Both the position numbers and the translations under genes were made by a program. The notes beneath the pieces were generated by a model. That model made no database searches and was not told where the DNA came from. It saw only the letters and a list, made by a program, of their open reading frames with translations. Below are positions 54,586 to 63,988 of a DNA stretch of 64,000 bases, in pieces. Each line of letters starts with the position of its first letter. Position 1 is the stretch's first letter. This DNA comes from Roseomonas sp. KE2513 (GTDB lineage: Bacteria > Pseudomonadota > Alphaproteobacteria > Acetobacterales > Acetobacteraceae). The DNA is taken from the NCBI RefSeq assembly GCF_016107305.1, contig NZ_RCVR01000017.1, positions 53,500-117,499 of the forward strand. The letters are read 5' to 3'.

Positions 54586-56661
54586 ATGACCAGCCCCGTC
54601 GATCCCCGCCCCACCCTCGCTGCGCCGGACGACGATCCCTGGCTTTGGCTGGAAGACGTCGAGGGGGAGCGGGCGCTCGCCTGGGTGGACGCGCAGAACG
54701 CGGCGACGCTCGCACGGCTGGCCGATGGGCGCTTCGAGGCGGAGCGGGAGGCGGTGCGGCGGGTGCTCGACCGGCCGGACAAGCTGCCCTTCGTCACGCG
54801 GCGTGGCGAATGGCTCTACAATTTCTGGCAGGACGCCGCGCATCCGCGCGGGCTATGGCGGCGGACGACGCTCGGATCCTACCGAGAAGCTGAGCCCAGC
54901 TGGGACGTGCTGCTCGACCTAGACGCCCTCGCGCGGGAGGAGGGGGAGGACTGGGTATGGGGCGGCGCCTCAACCTTGCCGGGGAGCCATGACCTGGCCC
55001 TGCTTCGCCTTTCGCGCGGCGGCGGGGATGCGGTGGTGCTGCGCGAGTTCAGCCTCGCCGACCGCCGTTTCGTTGAGGGCGGCTTCATGCTGCCAGAGGC
55101 CAAGAGCAGCGCCGACTGGATCGACCGGGATACGCTGCTCGTCTCCTCCGCGCTGGGGGAGGGAATGGCGACGCGCTCCGGCTACGCGCGCACGGTGCGG
55201 CTCTGGCCGCGCGGAACCGATCCGCTGGCGGCGCAGGTGCTCTTCGAATGTGATGCCGGCCATATGGGCGCCTGGGGTGGCGTGGACCGGGAGGTCCCGG
55301 GGCGGCTGGTCTTCATCGACCAGATCGGCTTCTACGACACCACGGTTCATCTCGGCGACAGGAGCGGCGCGAGGACGGCCATCGACCTGCCGGCTGACGC
55401 TGACTTCCGCTGGCAGCGCGGCTGGCTGGCGGTGCGGCCGCGCAGCGCCTGGACAGTGGGTGACGCGACCCACGCGCCCGACACGCTGCTTGGCATCGGG
55501 ATGAACGCCTTCATGGCGGGAGCACGCGACTTCCGCGTGCTGTTCACGCCGGGCGAGCAGCGGGCGCTGCAGGGCTTCTTCTGGTGCGACGGGCGCCTCG
55601 TCGCCTCGGTACTGGATGAACTGCGGCCGGTCTTCACCGTCTTCACGCCGGATGAGGAATGGCGCAGCGCCGCGCTGCCCGGCCTGCCGGAAGCCGGCGT
55701 CGCGCATCTCTGGCCGCTCGACAGCGAAGCGGAGGAATCGGATGGCAGCTTGCTCGCGCAGTTCGAGGACCCGGTGACCCCGCCGAGCCTGCTGCTGACG
55801 GATACCGCGCTCTCGGCGCCGCAGCTACTTCGCCGCGCCTCCGCGACCTACGACGCGACCGGCTGCGTCGTAACGCGGCACGAGGCGGTCTCGGTGGACG
55901 GGGAGCGCATCCCCTATGTGCAGACGGGGCCGGCGGGGGAGACAGGCGAGGCGCCGGTGCACCTCTCGGGCTATGGTGGGTTCAGGATTTCCCGTCTGCC
56001 GAACTATCAGGGGATGCAAGGCAAGCTCTGGCTGGAACGAGGCGGCACGACGGTAGTCGCCAACATCCGCGGCGGCGGGGAGTTCGGCACGCGCTGGCAC
56101 GAGGCCGGGCGGCGTAAGGGCAAGCGGCTGTCGCATGACGATTTCGCCGCCGTGGCCGCCGATCTCGTGCGCCGCGGGGTCACGCAGCCGGGGCGACTTG
56201 CGGCGGAGGGTGGCTCCAACGGCGGGCTGCTGATCGCGAACATGCTGACCCGCTATCCCGAGCGTTTCGGCGCGCTGTTCTGCACGATCCCGCTGATCGA
56301 CATGCGGCGCTACAGCAAGCTCCTGGCGGGCGCGAGCTGGATTGCCGAGTACGGCGATCCCGACAAGCCGGAGGACTGGGAGTTTCTCCAGCACATGTCG
56401 GCCTATCACGTCGCGGAGCCCGGGCTGCGCTATCCACCGATCCTGTTGGCAACGACGCGGCGCGACGACCGCGTCCATCCCGGCCATGCCCGCAAGATGG
56501 CGGCGAAGCTGCAGGCCATGGGCTATCCGGCATTATTCCACGAGCCGGCGGCGGGCGGGCACGGATACGGCAAGGACAATGCGGAGGTGGCGGGCTTCGC
56601 GGCCCTTGGCGCCGCTTTCCTGCGGCGCGCCATCGGCTGGGAGGCGGATCAGCCGGGATAG
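54586..56661 (+). CDS. prolyl oligopeptidase family serine peptidase (S9A)
   Basis: 691 residues: an N-terminal beta-propeller (about 75-420) and a C-terminal alpha/beta hydrolase. Catalytic Ser544 is in GGSNGG, the Asp is 627 or 628 in RDDRVHP and the His is near 660 in GGHGYG. GGEFGTRWHEAGRRKGKRLSHDD is typical of S9A. No signal peptide, so cytoplasmic. 29 bases after the Bug gene; 3' end overlaps the convergent greB by 13 bases. Confidence 0.9.
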   Translation: MTSPVDPRPTLAAPDDDPWLWLEDVEGERALAWVDAQNAATLARLADGRFEAEREAVRRVLDRPDKLPFVTRRGEWLYNFWQDAAHPRGLWRRTTLGSYREAEPSWDVLLDLDALAREEGEDWVWGGASTLPGSHDLALLRLSRGGGDAVVLREFSLADRRFVEGGFMLPEAKSSADWIDRDTLLVSSALGEGMATRSGYARTVRLWPRGTDPLAAQVLFECDAGHMGAWGGVDREVPGRLVFIDQIGFYDTTVHLGDRSGARTAIDLPADADFRWQRGWLAVRPRSAWTVGDATHAPDTLLGIGMNAFMAGARDFRVLFTPGEQRALQGFFWCDGRLVASVLDELRPVFTVFTPDEEWRSAALPGLPEAGVAHLWPLDSEAEESDGSLLAQFEDPVTPPSLLLTDTALSAPQLLRRASATYDATGCVVTRHEAVSVDGERIPYVQTGPAGETGEAPVHLSGYGGFRISRLPNYQGMQGKLWLERGGTTVVANIRGGGEFGTRWHEAGRRKGKRLSHDDFAAVAADLVRRGVTQPGRLAAEGGSNGGLLIANMLTRYPERFGALFCTIPLIDMRRYSKLLAGASWIAEYGDPDKPEDWEFLQHMSAYHVAEPGLRYPPILLATTRRDDRVHPGHARKMAAKLQAMGYPALFHEPAAGGHGYGKDNAEVAGFAALGAAFLRRAIGWEADQPG

Positions 56662-57164
56662 GTGATGGCAGTGATCTCGACTGAGGACGGGCCGGCCGGC
56701 GTGCGGACCGTTACCTCGTCGCCCACCCGCGCGCGCAGCAGGGCGAGGGCCATGGGAGAGGCAATGCTGATCTTGCCGGCGGCCATGTTCGCCTCGTCCT
56801 CGCCGACGATCGTCACGCGGCCTTCCTCGTCGCGCTCGTTGAGGTAGGTGACGGTCGCGCCGAAGAAGACGCGGTCCCGCTGCTTCTGCGCGGCGGGATC
56901 GACGATCTCGGCGGATTGCAGGCGGTGGCCGAGGTAGCGCAGGCGCCGGTCGATCTCGCGCAAACGGCGCTTGCCCTCCTTGTAGTCCGCGTTCTCGCTA
57001 TGGTCGCCGTTGCCGGCAGCCCAGGAGACGATCTCCACCACGCGGTGGCGCTCCGCCTTAAAGGCCTCGTATTCCGCACGCAGCGCCGACTCGCCGGCGG
57101 GCGTCATGTAGAACTTTCCGCGGGGCAGGCCCGGCGGCGGGGCAGCCTCGTCTTCGTCGTCCAC
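56649..57164 (-). CDS. greB: transcription elongation factor GreB
   Basis: 171 residues from a GTG start (VDDEDEAAPPPG). The coiled-coil domain with tip acidic residues (GDHSENADYKEGKRRLREIDRRLRYL) and the FKBP-like C-terminal domain (ISIASPMALALLRARVGDEVTV) match GreB rather than GreA (RRLREIDRRLRYL and VFFGA blocks). Rescues backtracked RNA polymerase by stimulating transcript cleavage. The longer upstream frame has no conserved sequence. Confidence 0.9.
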   Translation of the reverse strand: MDDEDEAAPPPGLPRGKFYMTPAGESALRAEYEAFKAERHRVVEIVSWAAGNGDHSENADYKEGKRRLREIDRRLRYLGHRLQSAEIVDPAAQKQRDRVFFGATVTYLNERDEEGRVTIVGEDEANMAAGKISIASPMALALLRARVGDEVTVRTPAGPSSVEITAITYPG

Positions 57165-57185
57165 TGATCCGTCTTTCAGGCCGCT

Positions 57186-57209
57186 GGGACTGCGGCGCGC
57201 CGCAGTCCC
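57186..57209 (-). terminator. hairpin after htpG
   Basis: Perfect 10-bp stem GGGACTGCGG / CCGCAGTCCC with loop CGCG, 11 bases after the htpG stop and before greB on the same strand. No T-run follows, so it may only attenuate read-through. Confidence 0.5.
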
Positions 57210-57219
57210 GTAGTTGGGC

Positions 57220-59058
57220 TCAGCCGAGGCTGGCCGCGAAGGCATCCGCGACGCGCCGTGCGAAACCGGCGGGGTCGCGCGGTGCGTCGCCGTCCTGCAC
57301 GCGGGCGAGGTCCAGTAACAGGCCCGCCGCATCCGCCAGGGATTCCTCGCCCGTGGCCTTGGCCGCGAGGGCGCGGACCAGGCCGTGGCGCGGGTTGATC
57401 TCGAGCACCGGCAGGCCGGCGCCCAGGCCGCGGCCGGCGCGGTTGAGCAGGCGCTGCATCTGCAGGTCCGGCCCGCCCTCCGCGGCCGCGAGGACGACGG
57501 GGCTGCCGACCAGGCGCTCGGTCGCGCGTACCTCGGAGACCTGGTCCTTCAGCGCATCCTTCAGCAGCGGGATGAGGCGGGAGACATCGGCTGCTTCCTC
57601 CAGCGCGTCCTCGGGCGCCGCGACTTTCGAGAGATCCACCGGGCCCTGGGTGACGCTGCGGATCGGCTTCTCCTCGAAGCGGTCCAGGCGCTCCGGCCAG
57701 AAGGCGTCGATCTGATCGGAGAGCAGCAGCACTTCGACGCCGCGAGCGCGGAAGCCCTCGAGCTGCGGGGAATTGGCCAGCGCCTCCGGCGCGTCGCCAG
57801 CGAGGATGTATATCGCCTCCTGCCCCTCCTTCATGCGCGACACGTATTCGGCGAGCGAGGTCCAGCCCTCCACGGCCGAGGAACGGAAGCGCAAGAGCTG
57901 GGCGATATCCTTGCTGTGCTCGGGGCTGTCGAAGAGACCCTCCTTCAGCACGGGGCCGAAGTTCTCCCAGAACTTCGCGTAGTCCTCCGCCTCCTTCGCG
58001 CGTGTCTTCAGCTCGGAGATGACGCGGTTGGTCACGGCGCGGCGGATACGGGCGAGGATGGGGGTAGCCTGCAGCATCTCGCGCGAGACGTTCAGCGGCA
58101 GGTCCTCGGTGTCCACCACGCCGTGGACGAAGCGCAACCAGTTCGGCAGCAGCCCGGCCTCGTCGGTGATGAACATGCGGCGGACATGCAGGCGCACGCG
58201 GCTCTCGCGCTCGCCCTCCACCGCCTCAAAAGGCTTCATGCCGGGGACGAAGAGCAGGGCGGTGAACTCCACCGTGCCCTCGGCCGTCCAGTGCAGCGTC
58301 GCCCAGGGCTCGTCGAAGACGTGGCCGAGGTGGCGGTAGAACTCGGCGTAGCTCTCGGCCGTGATCTCGGACTTCGGCTTGCGCCAGAGGGCGGTGCCCT
58401 CATTGGCGGGCTCGTCCTTCCCCTCCCGTGCCACGGTGATGGGGATGGTGATGTGGTCGGCCCACTTGCGGATCACCGCCTTCAGCCGTAAGGGTTCGAG
58501 GTAGTCGGCCGCGTCCTCCTTCAGGTGCAGGACGATGTCGGTGCCCGGCTCCGCGCGCGTTGCGGGGGAGAGGGTGAAGTCGCCGCGGCCCTCGGAGGCC
58601 CAGGTCCAGGCCTCCTCGGCCCCGGCCTTTCGTGAGGTAACCTCGACCCGGTCGGCCACCATGAAAGCGGAGTAGAACCCGACGCCGAACTGGCCGATGA
58701 GGCTCGGCCGGTCGCCGGCGGGAGCTTCTGCCAGGGACTGGGTAAAGGCGCGGGTGCCGGAGCGGGCGATGGTGCCGAGGTTGGTCGCCAGCTCGGCCTT
58801 GGTCATGCCGACACCAGGGTCGGAGATGGTGAGGGTGCGCCCCTCCTTGTCCGGCACCACGCGCACGGCACCGCCCTCGGGCACGGCGGGCACGCCGCCG
58901 GTCAGGGCCTCGAAGCGGCGGCGGTCCACGGCGTCGGCCGCGTTGGCCACCAGCTCGCGCAGGAAGATCTCGCGGTCGGAGTAGAGGGCATGGACCACTA
59001 GGTCCAGCAGGCGCCCGACCTCGGCGCCGAATTCGTGGCGCTCCACCGTCTCGCTCAC
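57220..59058 (-). CDS. htpG: molecular chaperone HtpG (Hsp90)
   Basis: 612 residues. The GHKL ATPase domain has [18 protein letters not shown] (Asn/Asp/Glu cluster), DPGVGMTK and [15 protein letters not shown]; the middle domain contains [15 protein letters not shown]; the C-terminal dimer domain ends [11 protein letters not shown] start at GTG 59058 (SETVERHEF), with GGAGG 7 bases before, rather than at TTG 59064. Upstream lies a heat-shock type promoter. Confidence 0.95.
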   Translation of the reverse strand: MSETVERHEFGAEVGRLLDLVVHALYSDREIFLRELVANAADAVDRRRFEALTGGVPAVPEGGAVRVVPDKEGRTLTISDPGVGMTKAELATNLGTIARSGTRAFTQSLAEAPAGDRPSLIGQFGVGFYSAFMVADRVEVTSRKAGAEEAWTWASEGRGDFTLSPATRAEPGTDIVLHLKEDAADYLEPLRLKAVIRKWADHITIPITVAREGKDEPANEGTALWRKPKSEITAESYAEFYRHLGHVFDEPWATLHWTAEGTVEFTALLFVPGMKPFEAVEGERESRVRLHVRRMFITDEAGLLPNWLRFVHGVVDTEDLPLNVSREMLQATPILARIRRAVTNRVISELKTRAKEAEDYAKFWENFGPVLKEGLFDSPEHSKDIAQLLRFRSSAVEGWTSLAEYVSRMKEGQEAIYILAGDAPEALANSPQLEGFRARGVEVLLLSDQIDAFWPERLDRFEEKPIRSVTQGPVDLSKVAAPEDALEEAADVSRLIPLLKDALKDQVSEVRATERLVGSPVVLAAAEGGPDLQMQRLLNRAGRGLGAGLPVLEINPRHGLVRALAAKATGEESLADAAGLLLDLARVQDGDAPRDPAGFARRVADAFAASLG

Positions 59059-59093
59059 AAGCAACCTCCAGGAGTGGGGAAGGGAACTGGCGG

Positions 59094-59124
59094 CGATATG
59101 AAACGGAGGGCGGCCGGCTTCAAG
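59094..59124 (-). promoter_or_regulatory. sigma-32 (RpoH) promoter candidate of htpG
   Basis: On the minus strand: CTTGAAG, 17 bases, CATATCG, 36 bases before the htpG start codon. CTTGAA plus a CATAT -10 fits the alphaproteobacterial RpoH pattern, as expected for htpG. Confidence 0.55.
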
Positions 59125-59136
59125 CCCGCGCGAGCG

Positions 59137-59331
59137 CTAGTCCTTGGAAGGCGGCGGGCCGTTGCCGGGGCTGCCGTCGCCGGGCTCGCCGCTCCACTCG
59201 TCGGTGATCATGCCCTGCTCCTCGCTGATCTTGTCCAGGGCCTCACCGGACGGGGGCCGCGGGATCTGGCCCCCGGTGGCGGTTTTGCTGTCGAAATCAG
59301 CCTTCGGGCCCTCGGGCGGTCGCGCGGTCAT
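59137..59331 (-). CDS. small hydrophilic Pro-rich protein, unknown
   Basis: 64 residues, disordered-looking (TARPPEGPKADFDSKTATGG, LDKISEEQGMITDEWSGEPGDG). A strong AGGAGG ribosome site lies 6 bases before the ATG at 59331, so it is probably made. Its stop is 12 bases from the htpG promoter -35. No family recognised. Confidence 0.6.
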   Translation of the reverse strand: MTARPPEGPKADFDSKTATGGQIPRPPSGEALDKISEEQGMITDEWSGEPGDGSPGNGPPPSKD

Positions 59332-59426
59332 GCTGGCCTCCTGCCTGACGAGCCCGTTCCAACGCGCCGGGGCGGCCGGAGTTCGCGCCGGCGCCTGGAT
59401 CGGGAAGCGGCACTTCCATCGCTTGG

Positions 59427-61688
59427 CTAAAGCAGGTCCTCGATACGGATCGGCAGTTCGCGGATGCGCCGGCCGGTCGCGTGCCACACCGCGTTGCACA
59501 CCGCCGCGTTCATGCCGACGATGCCGATTTCGCCCAAGCCCTTGATGCCCAGCGGGTTCACGCGTTCGTCCCTCTCCGGCACGAGGATGGCCTCGACCTG
59601 CGGCACGTCCGCGTTCACGGGGATGAGGTATTCGGAGAGGTTGTCGTTGACGTAGCGGGCCGCGTTCGGGTCGATCTCCGTCGCCTCGTGCAGCGCGGCG
59701 CCGATGCCCCAGATCATGCCGCCAATGCACTGGCTGTGCGCCGTGAGCGGGTTGACGATCGTACCCGCCGCGAAGGCGCCGACGGCGCGCGGCACGCGCA
59801 CCTCGCCCGTGCGGGAATGCACGCGTACTTCCACGAACTGGGCGCCGAAGGTGTAGGTGGTGGCGTCCTGGCGGCTATGTCCGCGGGACATGGACATCTG
59901 GCCAGCATAGGCCTTGCCGATGGACTCCCTCGGCAGGCCCTGGGGGATGTTCTCCGCATAGACTTCCAGCACGCCGCCAGTGACTCGCGAGAGGGCCGCC
60001 CGCAGGTCCTCCTTCGCGCCGGCAGGGCTCTGCAGCGCGCCTTCCCGCAGCACGAGTGCCGAGGCATCCTGGCCGCTGAGAGCGCCATCATTCGTGACGA
60101 CCGCGGCCAGGGCCAGCTTCTGGCGGATCTCCTCGCAGGCTTTGGCGACGGCGTTGCAGATGCCGGCCGTGTGGCTCGATCCCGCCGCCAGCCCCGCGGC
60201 CGGCAGTTCGGAGCCGCCGAGTTCAACCGTGACGTGCTCGATCGGCAAGCCGAGCCGCTCCGCCGCGGTGATGGCGAGGACGGTGTAGGCGCCGGTGCCG
60301 ATGTCGTGCGCCGCGATCTGCACGCGCGCACGGCCTTCGGGTGTCAGCGTCACCCGCACGGCGGCGGGGCCGATGTTGGCGGGGTAGGCGGCGCTCGCGC
60401 AGCCCCAGCCGACCAGCCAGTCGCCCTCGCACATGCTGCGGGGCGCGGGGTTGCGGGACTTCCAGCCGAAGCGGGCTCCTGCCTGGTCGTAGCATTCCAT
60501 GAGGGAGCGGGAGCTGTAGTCGAGGCCCGTCGCCGGGTCCTTCATCGTGTCGTTGACGCGGCGCAGCTCCACGGGATCCATGCCCAGCGCCACGGCCAAT
60601 TCGTCCATGGCGACTTCGAGCGGGAACATGTAGGGCGTCTCGGGCGGGGCGCGCATGAAGCCCGGCGTGTTCCGGTCGGCGTGGACGATGTTCACCTTCG
60701 TCAGGATGTTCGGGCAGGCATAGACCCGCGCCGTCGTCTCGGTGCCGGAAACATTGTACTGCGAGGGGCGGGAGGTGACCTCCCATCCCTCGTGGCGCAG
60801 CGCGGTCAGCCGGCCGTCGGGCGTGGCGCCCAACTGGATGTGGTGGCGCGTCTCGGCACGGTAGGTGACGATGGTGAAGCCTTGGTCACGCGTCGGCACC
60901 AGCCGCACGGGCCGGCCGAGGCGGCGCGCGGCGATGGCGATCCAGGCCGTGCGCGCCGTGATGCCGCCGCGGGAGCCGAAGGCGCCGCCGACATAGCGCG
61001 AGATGACGTGGATATCGCCCGGCTCCATGTGGAGCTGCTGCGCAAGGTTGCCGCGCAGGCCGTAGACGAACTGGCTGGGCTCATAGACCGTCAGTTTCGA
61101 CCCGTTCCAGACGCAAGTGGTGGTGAAGAGCTCGATGGGGTTGTGGTGCTGCGTCGGCGTGCCGTAGCGGGCATCGACCTTCACGGGCGCGGCAGCAAAG
61201 GCGGCCTCGGCGTCGCCGACGTGGTAGTCCTTGTGCTCGCCGGCCTTGCGGACCTCCTCCTCGGCGCCGGGGCTGCCGAAGGTGGCGGAGGGGGGCTCGG
61301 ATTCATAATCGACGGCCACCTTGTGCGCAGCCTCGCGCGCTGCCTCGAAGGTATCAGCGACCACCACGGCGATGATCTGGCCATCGTGCCAGACACGGTC
61401 GGATTCGAGCGTGGAGGTGGTGTCGCCGCCCGCCATGGGCTTCGGCTTCTCGGCCTCGCTGCCAACGTTCTCGTGGGTGAGGATGTCCAGCACGCCGGGC
61501 ACGGCGCGGGCCTTGTCTAGATGGAAGCCGCGGATGCGGCCGCGGGCGATGGAGCTGGTGACAAGGAAGGCGTGGGCTGGATTTGGTACGACCTCGTCGG
61601 AAGCATAGCGGGCGCGTCCCGTGAGCTTCGCGCGGCCGTCGATACGTAGGGCGGGCTGGCCGATCATCGTCTGGGTGCCGTCAGGCAT
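59427..61688 (-). CDS. xanthine dehydrogenase-family molybdopterin-binding subunit
   Basis: 753 residues, Moco large subunit of a YagR/PaoC-type hydroxylase. GGAFGSRGG binds the cofactor region, RAPPETP and GTGAYTVLAITAAERLG are Moco contacts, and the base Glu lies near the C-terminus in GIKGLGEIGI. Works with the FAD and 2Fe-2S subunits directly upstream (2-base and 1-base gaps). Substrate likely an aldehyde or N-heterocycle. Confidence 0.92.
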   Translation of the reverse strand: MPDGTQTMIGQPALRIDGRAKLTGRARYASDEVVPNPAHAFLVTSSIARGRIRGFHLDKARAVPGVLDILTHENVGSEAEKPKPMAGGDTTSTLESDRVWHDGQIIAVVVADTFEAAREAAHKVAVDYESEPPSATFGSPGAEEEVRKAGEHKDYHVGDAEAAFAAAPVKVDARYGTPTQHHNPIELFTTTCVWNGSKLTVYEPSQFVYGLRGNLAQQLHMEPGDIHVISRYVGGAFGSRGGITARTAWIAIAARRLGRPVRLVPTRDQGFTIVTYRAETRHHIQLGATPDGRLTALRHEGWEVTSRPSQYNVSGTETTARVYACPNILTKVNIVHADRNTPGFMRAPPETPYMFPLEVAMDELAVALGMDPVELRRVNDTMKDPATGLDYSSRSLMECYDQAGARFGWKSRNPAPRSMCEGDWLVGWGCASAAYPANIGPAAVRVTLTPEGRARVQIAAHDIGTGAYTVLAITAAERLGLPIEHVTVELGGSELPAAGLAAGSSHTAGICNAVAKACEEIRQKLALAAVVTNDGALSGQDASALVLREGALQSPAGAKEDLRAALSRVTGGVLEVYAENIPQGLPRESIGKAYAGQMSMSRGHSRQDATTYTFGAQFVEVRVHSRTGEVRVPRAVGAFAAGTIVNPLTAHSQCIGGMIWGIGAALHEATEIDPNAARYVNDNLSEYLIPVNADVPQVEAILVPERDERVNPLGIKGLGEIGIVGMNAAVCNAVWHATGRRIRELPIRIEDLL

Positions 61689-61690
61689 GG

Positions 61691-62704
61691 TCAAACCTCC
61701 ATCTCGGCGGCTTCGAGCAGCGCACGCACGAGGGTTCGGCGGCCGAGCTCCGGCTTGAAGGCGTTCTCGCCATGGGTGATGGCGTTGGCGAAGGCCGCCT
61801 CGGCGGCTTCCTGAGCGGTGGACTCGTCCATGCGCCGGCCCCGCAGCGCGGCCTCGGCCCCGTGCGAGCGCCACGGCTTTGCGGCGAGGCCGCCCAGCCC
61901 GATGCGGGCCTCGCGCACCGTGCCCCCCTCGAGGTCCAGCGCCACGGCCGCGGAGGCAACGGCGAAGGCGAAGGAGGCGCGGTCACGGACCTTCAGGTAA
62001 AGGGAGCGGCGCGTCCACGGGCCGGCCGGCACGTGGAAATCGGTGATCAGCTCGCCCGGGTGCAGGTCCGTCTCGATCTGCGGAGTGTCGCCGGGCAGGC
62101 GGTGCAGGTTCTCGAATGGGATGCGGCGGGTGCCGCCCTCGGGCGAGGCCAAGCCCACCTCGGCGCCGAAGGCCGCGAGGGCATTGGCGAAGTCGCCGGG
62201 GTAGCTGGCGATGCACGCTTCGCTGACGCCGAGCACGGCCAGGAGGCGGTTCACCCCCTCCTTTGCCGCGCAGCCGCTGCCGGGACGGCGCTTGTTGCAG
62301 GCATTCCAGCTCGGGTCGCGGAAGTAGTTGCAGCGCGTGCGTTGAAGCACGTTGCCGGCCAGCGTCGCCATGTTCCGCAGCTGCTGGTTGGCGGCCTGCT
62401 GGAGCGATTGCGCAATGGCCGGGTAGTCCCGCAGGATGGCCGGGTGTTCCGCGGCCTCCGCCATATGGGCCAGAGCGCCGAGGCGAAGTCCCGAAGCGTC
62501 GGCTTCGATACCACCGTGGGCGCCCCGCAGCGCGTCGATGTTGATGAGCGCGGGCGGGTGCATGACACCGATCTTCATCAGGTCCAGCAGGTTTGTGCCG
62601 CCGGCCAAGTACTGGGGCGGTGGCGCATCGGGGGCCGCGTGGCGCGCGCTGGCGGCCAGCGCCGCCTCGCTGCCGCCCGCCCGCTCGTATTCGAAGGGGC
62701 GCAT
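61691..62704 (-). CDS. xanthine dehydrogenase-family FAD-binding subunit
   Basis: 337 residues of the CoxM/PaoB type. FAD-binding motifs YLAGGTNLLDLMKIG and ATLAGNVLQRTRCNYFRD are present, and a cysteine-rich CNKRRPGSGC segment may carry the extra 4Fe-4S cluster seen in PaoB. Middle gene of the three-subunit operon. Confidence 0.9.
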   Translation of the reverse strand: MRPFEYERAGGSEAALAASARHAAPDAPPPQYLAGGTNLLDLMKIGVMHPPALINIDALRGAHGGIEADASGLRLGALAHMAEAAEHPAILRDYPAIAQSLQQAANQQLRNMATLAGNVLQRTRCNYFRDPSWNACNKRRPGSGCAAKEGVNRLLAVLGVSEACIASYPGDFANALAAFGAEVGLASPEGGTRRIPFENLHRLPGDTPQIETDLHPGELITDFHVPAGPWTRRSLYLKVRDRASFAFAVASAAVALDLEGGTVREARIGLGGLAAKPWRSHGAEAALRGRRMDESTAQEAAEAAFANAITHGENAFKPELGRRTLVRALLEAAEMEV

Positions 62705-62705
62705 C

Positions 62706-63176
62706 TCAGCGGTTCTCCAGCAGTGGCCGGGCCTGGCGGATGGCCGCGACGATCTTCGGATAGGCAGCGCAGCGGCAGAGATTACCGCTCATGTACTCGC
62801 GGATCTGCTCGTCCGTCCCGGCGTGGCCCTCCCTCACGCAAGCAATGGCCGACATGATCTGGCCGGGCGTGCAGTAGCCGCACTGGTAGGCGTCGTTCTC
62901 GAGGAAGGCCTGCTGCATCGGGTGCAGCGGCTCGTCGTCGCCTGCCAGCCCCTCGATGGTCGTGATCTCCGCCCCTTCGGCCGCCACGGCGAGGGTGAAG
63001 CAGGCGAGAACGCGGCGGCCGTTCATCAGCACCGTGCAGGCGCCGCACTGCCCGAGGTCACAGCCCTTCTTCGTGCCGGTCAGCTCCAGCCTCTCTCGCA
63101 ACGCGTCGAGCAGGGTGGTTCGGACGTCCACGGAGAGCGCGTGCTCCGTGCCGTTCACCGTCAGGCGGATATCCAT
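62706..63176 (-). CDS. xanthine dehydrogenase-family 2Fe-2S subunit
   Basis: 156 residues with two [2Fe-2S] clusters: plant-type CDLGQCGACTVLMNG and the alpha-helical pair CGYCTPGQ and CRCAAY. Starts MDIRLTVNGTE with no Tat signal, unlike the periplasmic E. coli PaoA, so the complex should be cytoplasmic. First gene of the operon; a maturation factor (XdhC/PaoD) is not seen in this window. Confidence 0.93.
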   Translation of the reverse strand: MDIRLTVNGTEHALSVDVRTTLLDALRERLELTGTKKGCDLGQCGACTVLMNGRRVLACFTLAVAAEGAEITTIEGLAGDDEPLHPMQQAFLENDAYQCGYCTPGQIMSAIACVREGHAGTDEQIREYMSGNLCRCAAYPKIVAAIRQARPLLENR

Positions 63177-63301
63177 GGGCGCTCCTGGGGGCTGGTCGGC
63201 TGGCGGCGCGACGGCCGGCTGCCGGGCGGCGCGCCTACCGAACCGCTTGAGGGGTCCGGCAGTTGCTGATCGTTCCGTTCAATCGGACGAGGGGCGTCGC
63301 G

Positions 63302-63988
63302 CTACAGCGCCACCAGCGCCGCCGCAGCCTCGGCGAGGGAGGGTGCCGTGATGTCGGGCGCCCGCATGGTCGGCGGGAAGGGCCGCTCGGCCGAGACATA
63401 GGCGGCGGTCAGACCGGCGGCCTTAGCGCCCTGGATGTCCCAGGGATGCACGGCCACCAGGGCCAACCGCCCGGGATCCAGCCCGGCGCGCTCGGCGGCG
63501 CGGGCATAGACCTCGCGGCGTGGTTTGAAGAGCTTCACCTCCTCGACCGAGACGATCTCCCCGACGAGGTCCGCAAGCCCTGCGCCCTCCAGCAGGGCCC
63601 GCGTGGAGGCGGCCGCACCGTTGCTGAGGGCGATGATCCGCATGCCGGCCCGGGACACGGCCCCGAAGGCCTCCCGGGCGTCGTGGCGCGCGGGCAGGCT
63701 CTTCATGCGCTCCATGAGCAGGGCCTTGGTCTCGGGGGCAGGGGAGAGGCCCTGTTCACCCAGAACCTCCTCCAGGGCGCCTGACAGCACTTCCGTGAAG
63801 GGGCGGAAATCCCCGGTGGCGGAGAGGGCGAAGGCGTCGCGCAGGGCGGCGGCGAACCAGCCCTCCAGTCCCGCGGGTGGAAGGCCCAGCTCCTCGATGG
63901 TCGGCCGCAGCGGGTGCAGCGGGAAGACGGTTCCGATGATATCGAAGGCCACCGCCTCCGGTCGCGCTGCCGTTTCGAAGCCCAGCAT
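63302..63988 (-). CDS. HAD-superfamily (S)-2-haloacid dehalogenase-like hydrolase
   Basis: 228 residues of HAD type II dehalogenase fold. Nucleophile Asp16 in AFDIIGT, Ser/Thr in ALSNGA, Lys in VKLFKPRREVY, and VAVHPWDIQGAKAAG near the C-terminus. The window edge is 12 bases upstream and still contains GGGAGAG, so the start is complete. May dehalogenate 2-haloacids or act on a small phosphate ester. Confidence 0.85.
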   Translation of the reverse strand: MLGFETAARPEAVAFDIIGTVFPLHPLRPTIEELGLPPAGLEGWFAAALRDAFALSATGDFRPFTEVLSGALEEVLGEQGLSPAPETKALLMERMKSLPARHDAREAFGAVSRAGMRIIALSNGAAASTRALLEGAGLADLVGEIVSVEEVKLFKPRREVYARAAERAGLDPGRLALVAVHPWDIQGAKAAGLTAAYVSAERPFPPTMRAPDITAPSLAEAAAALVAL

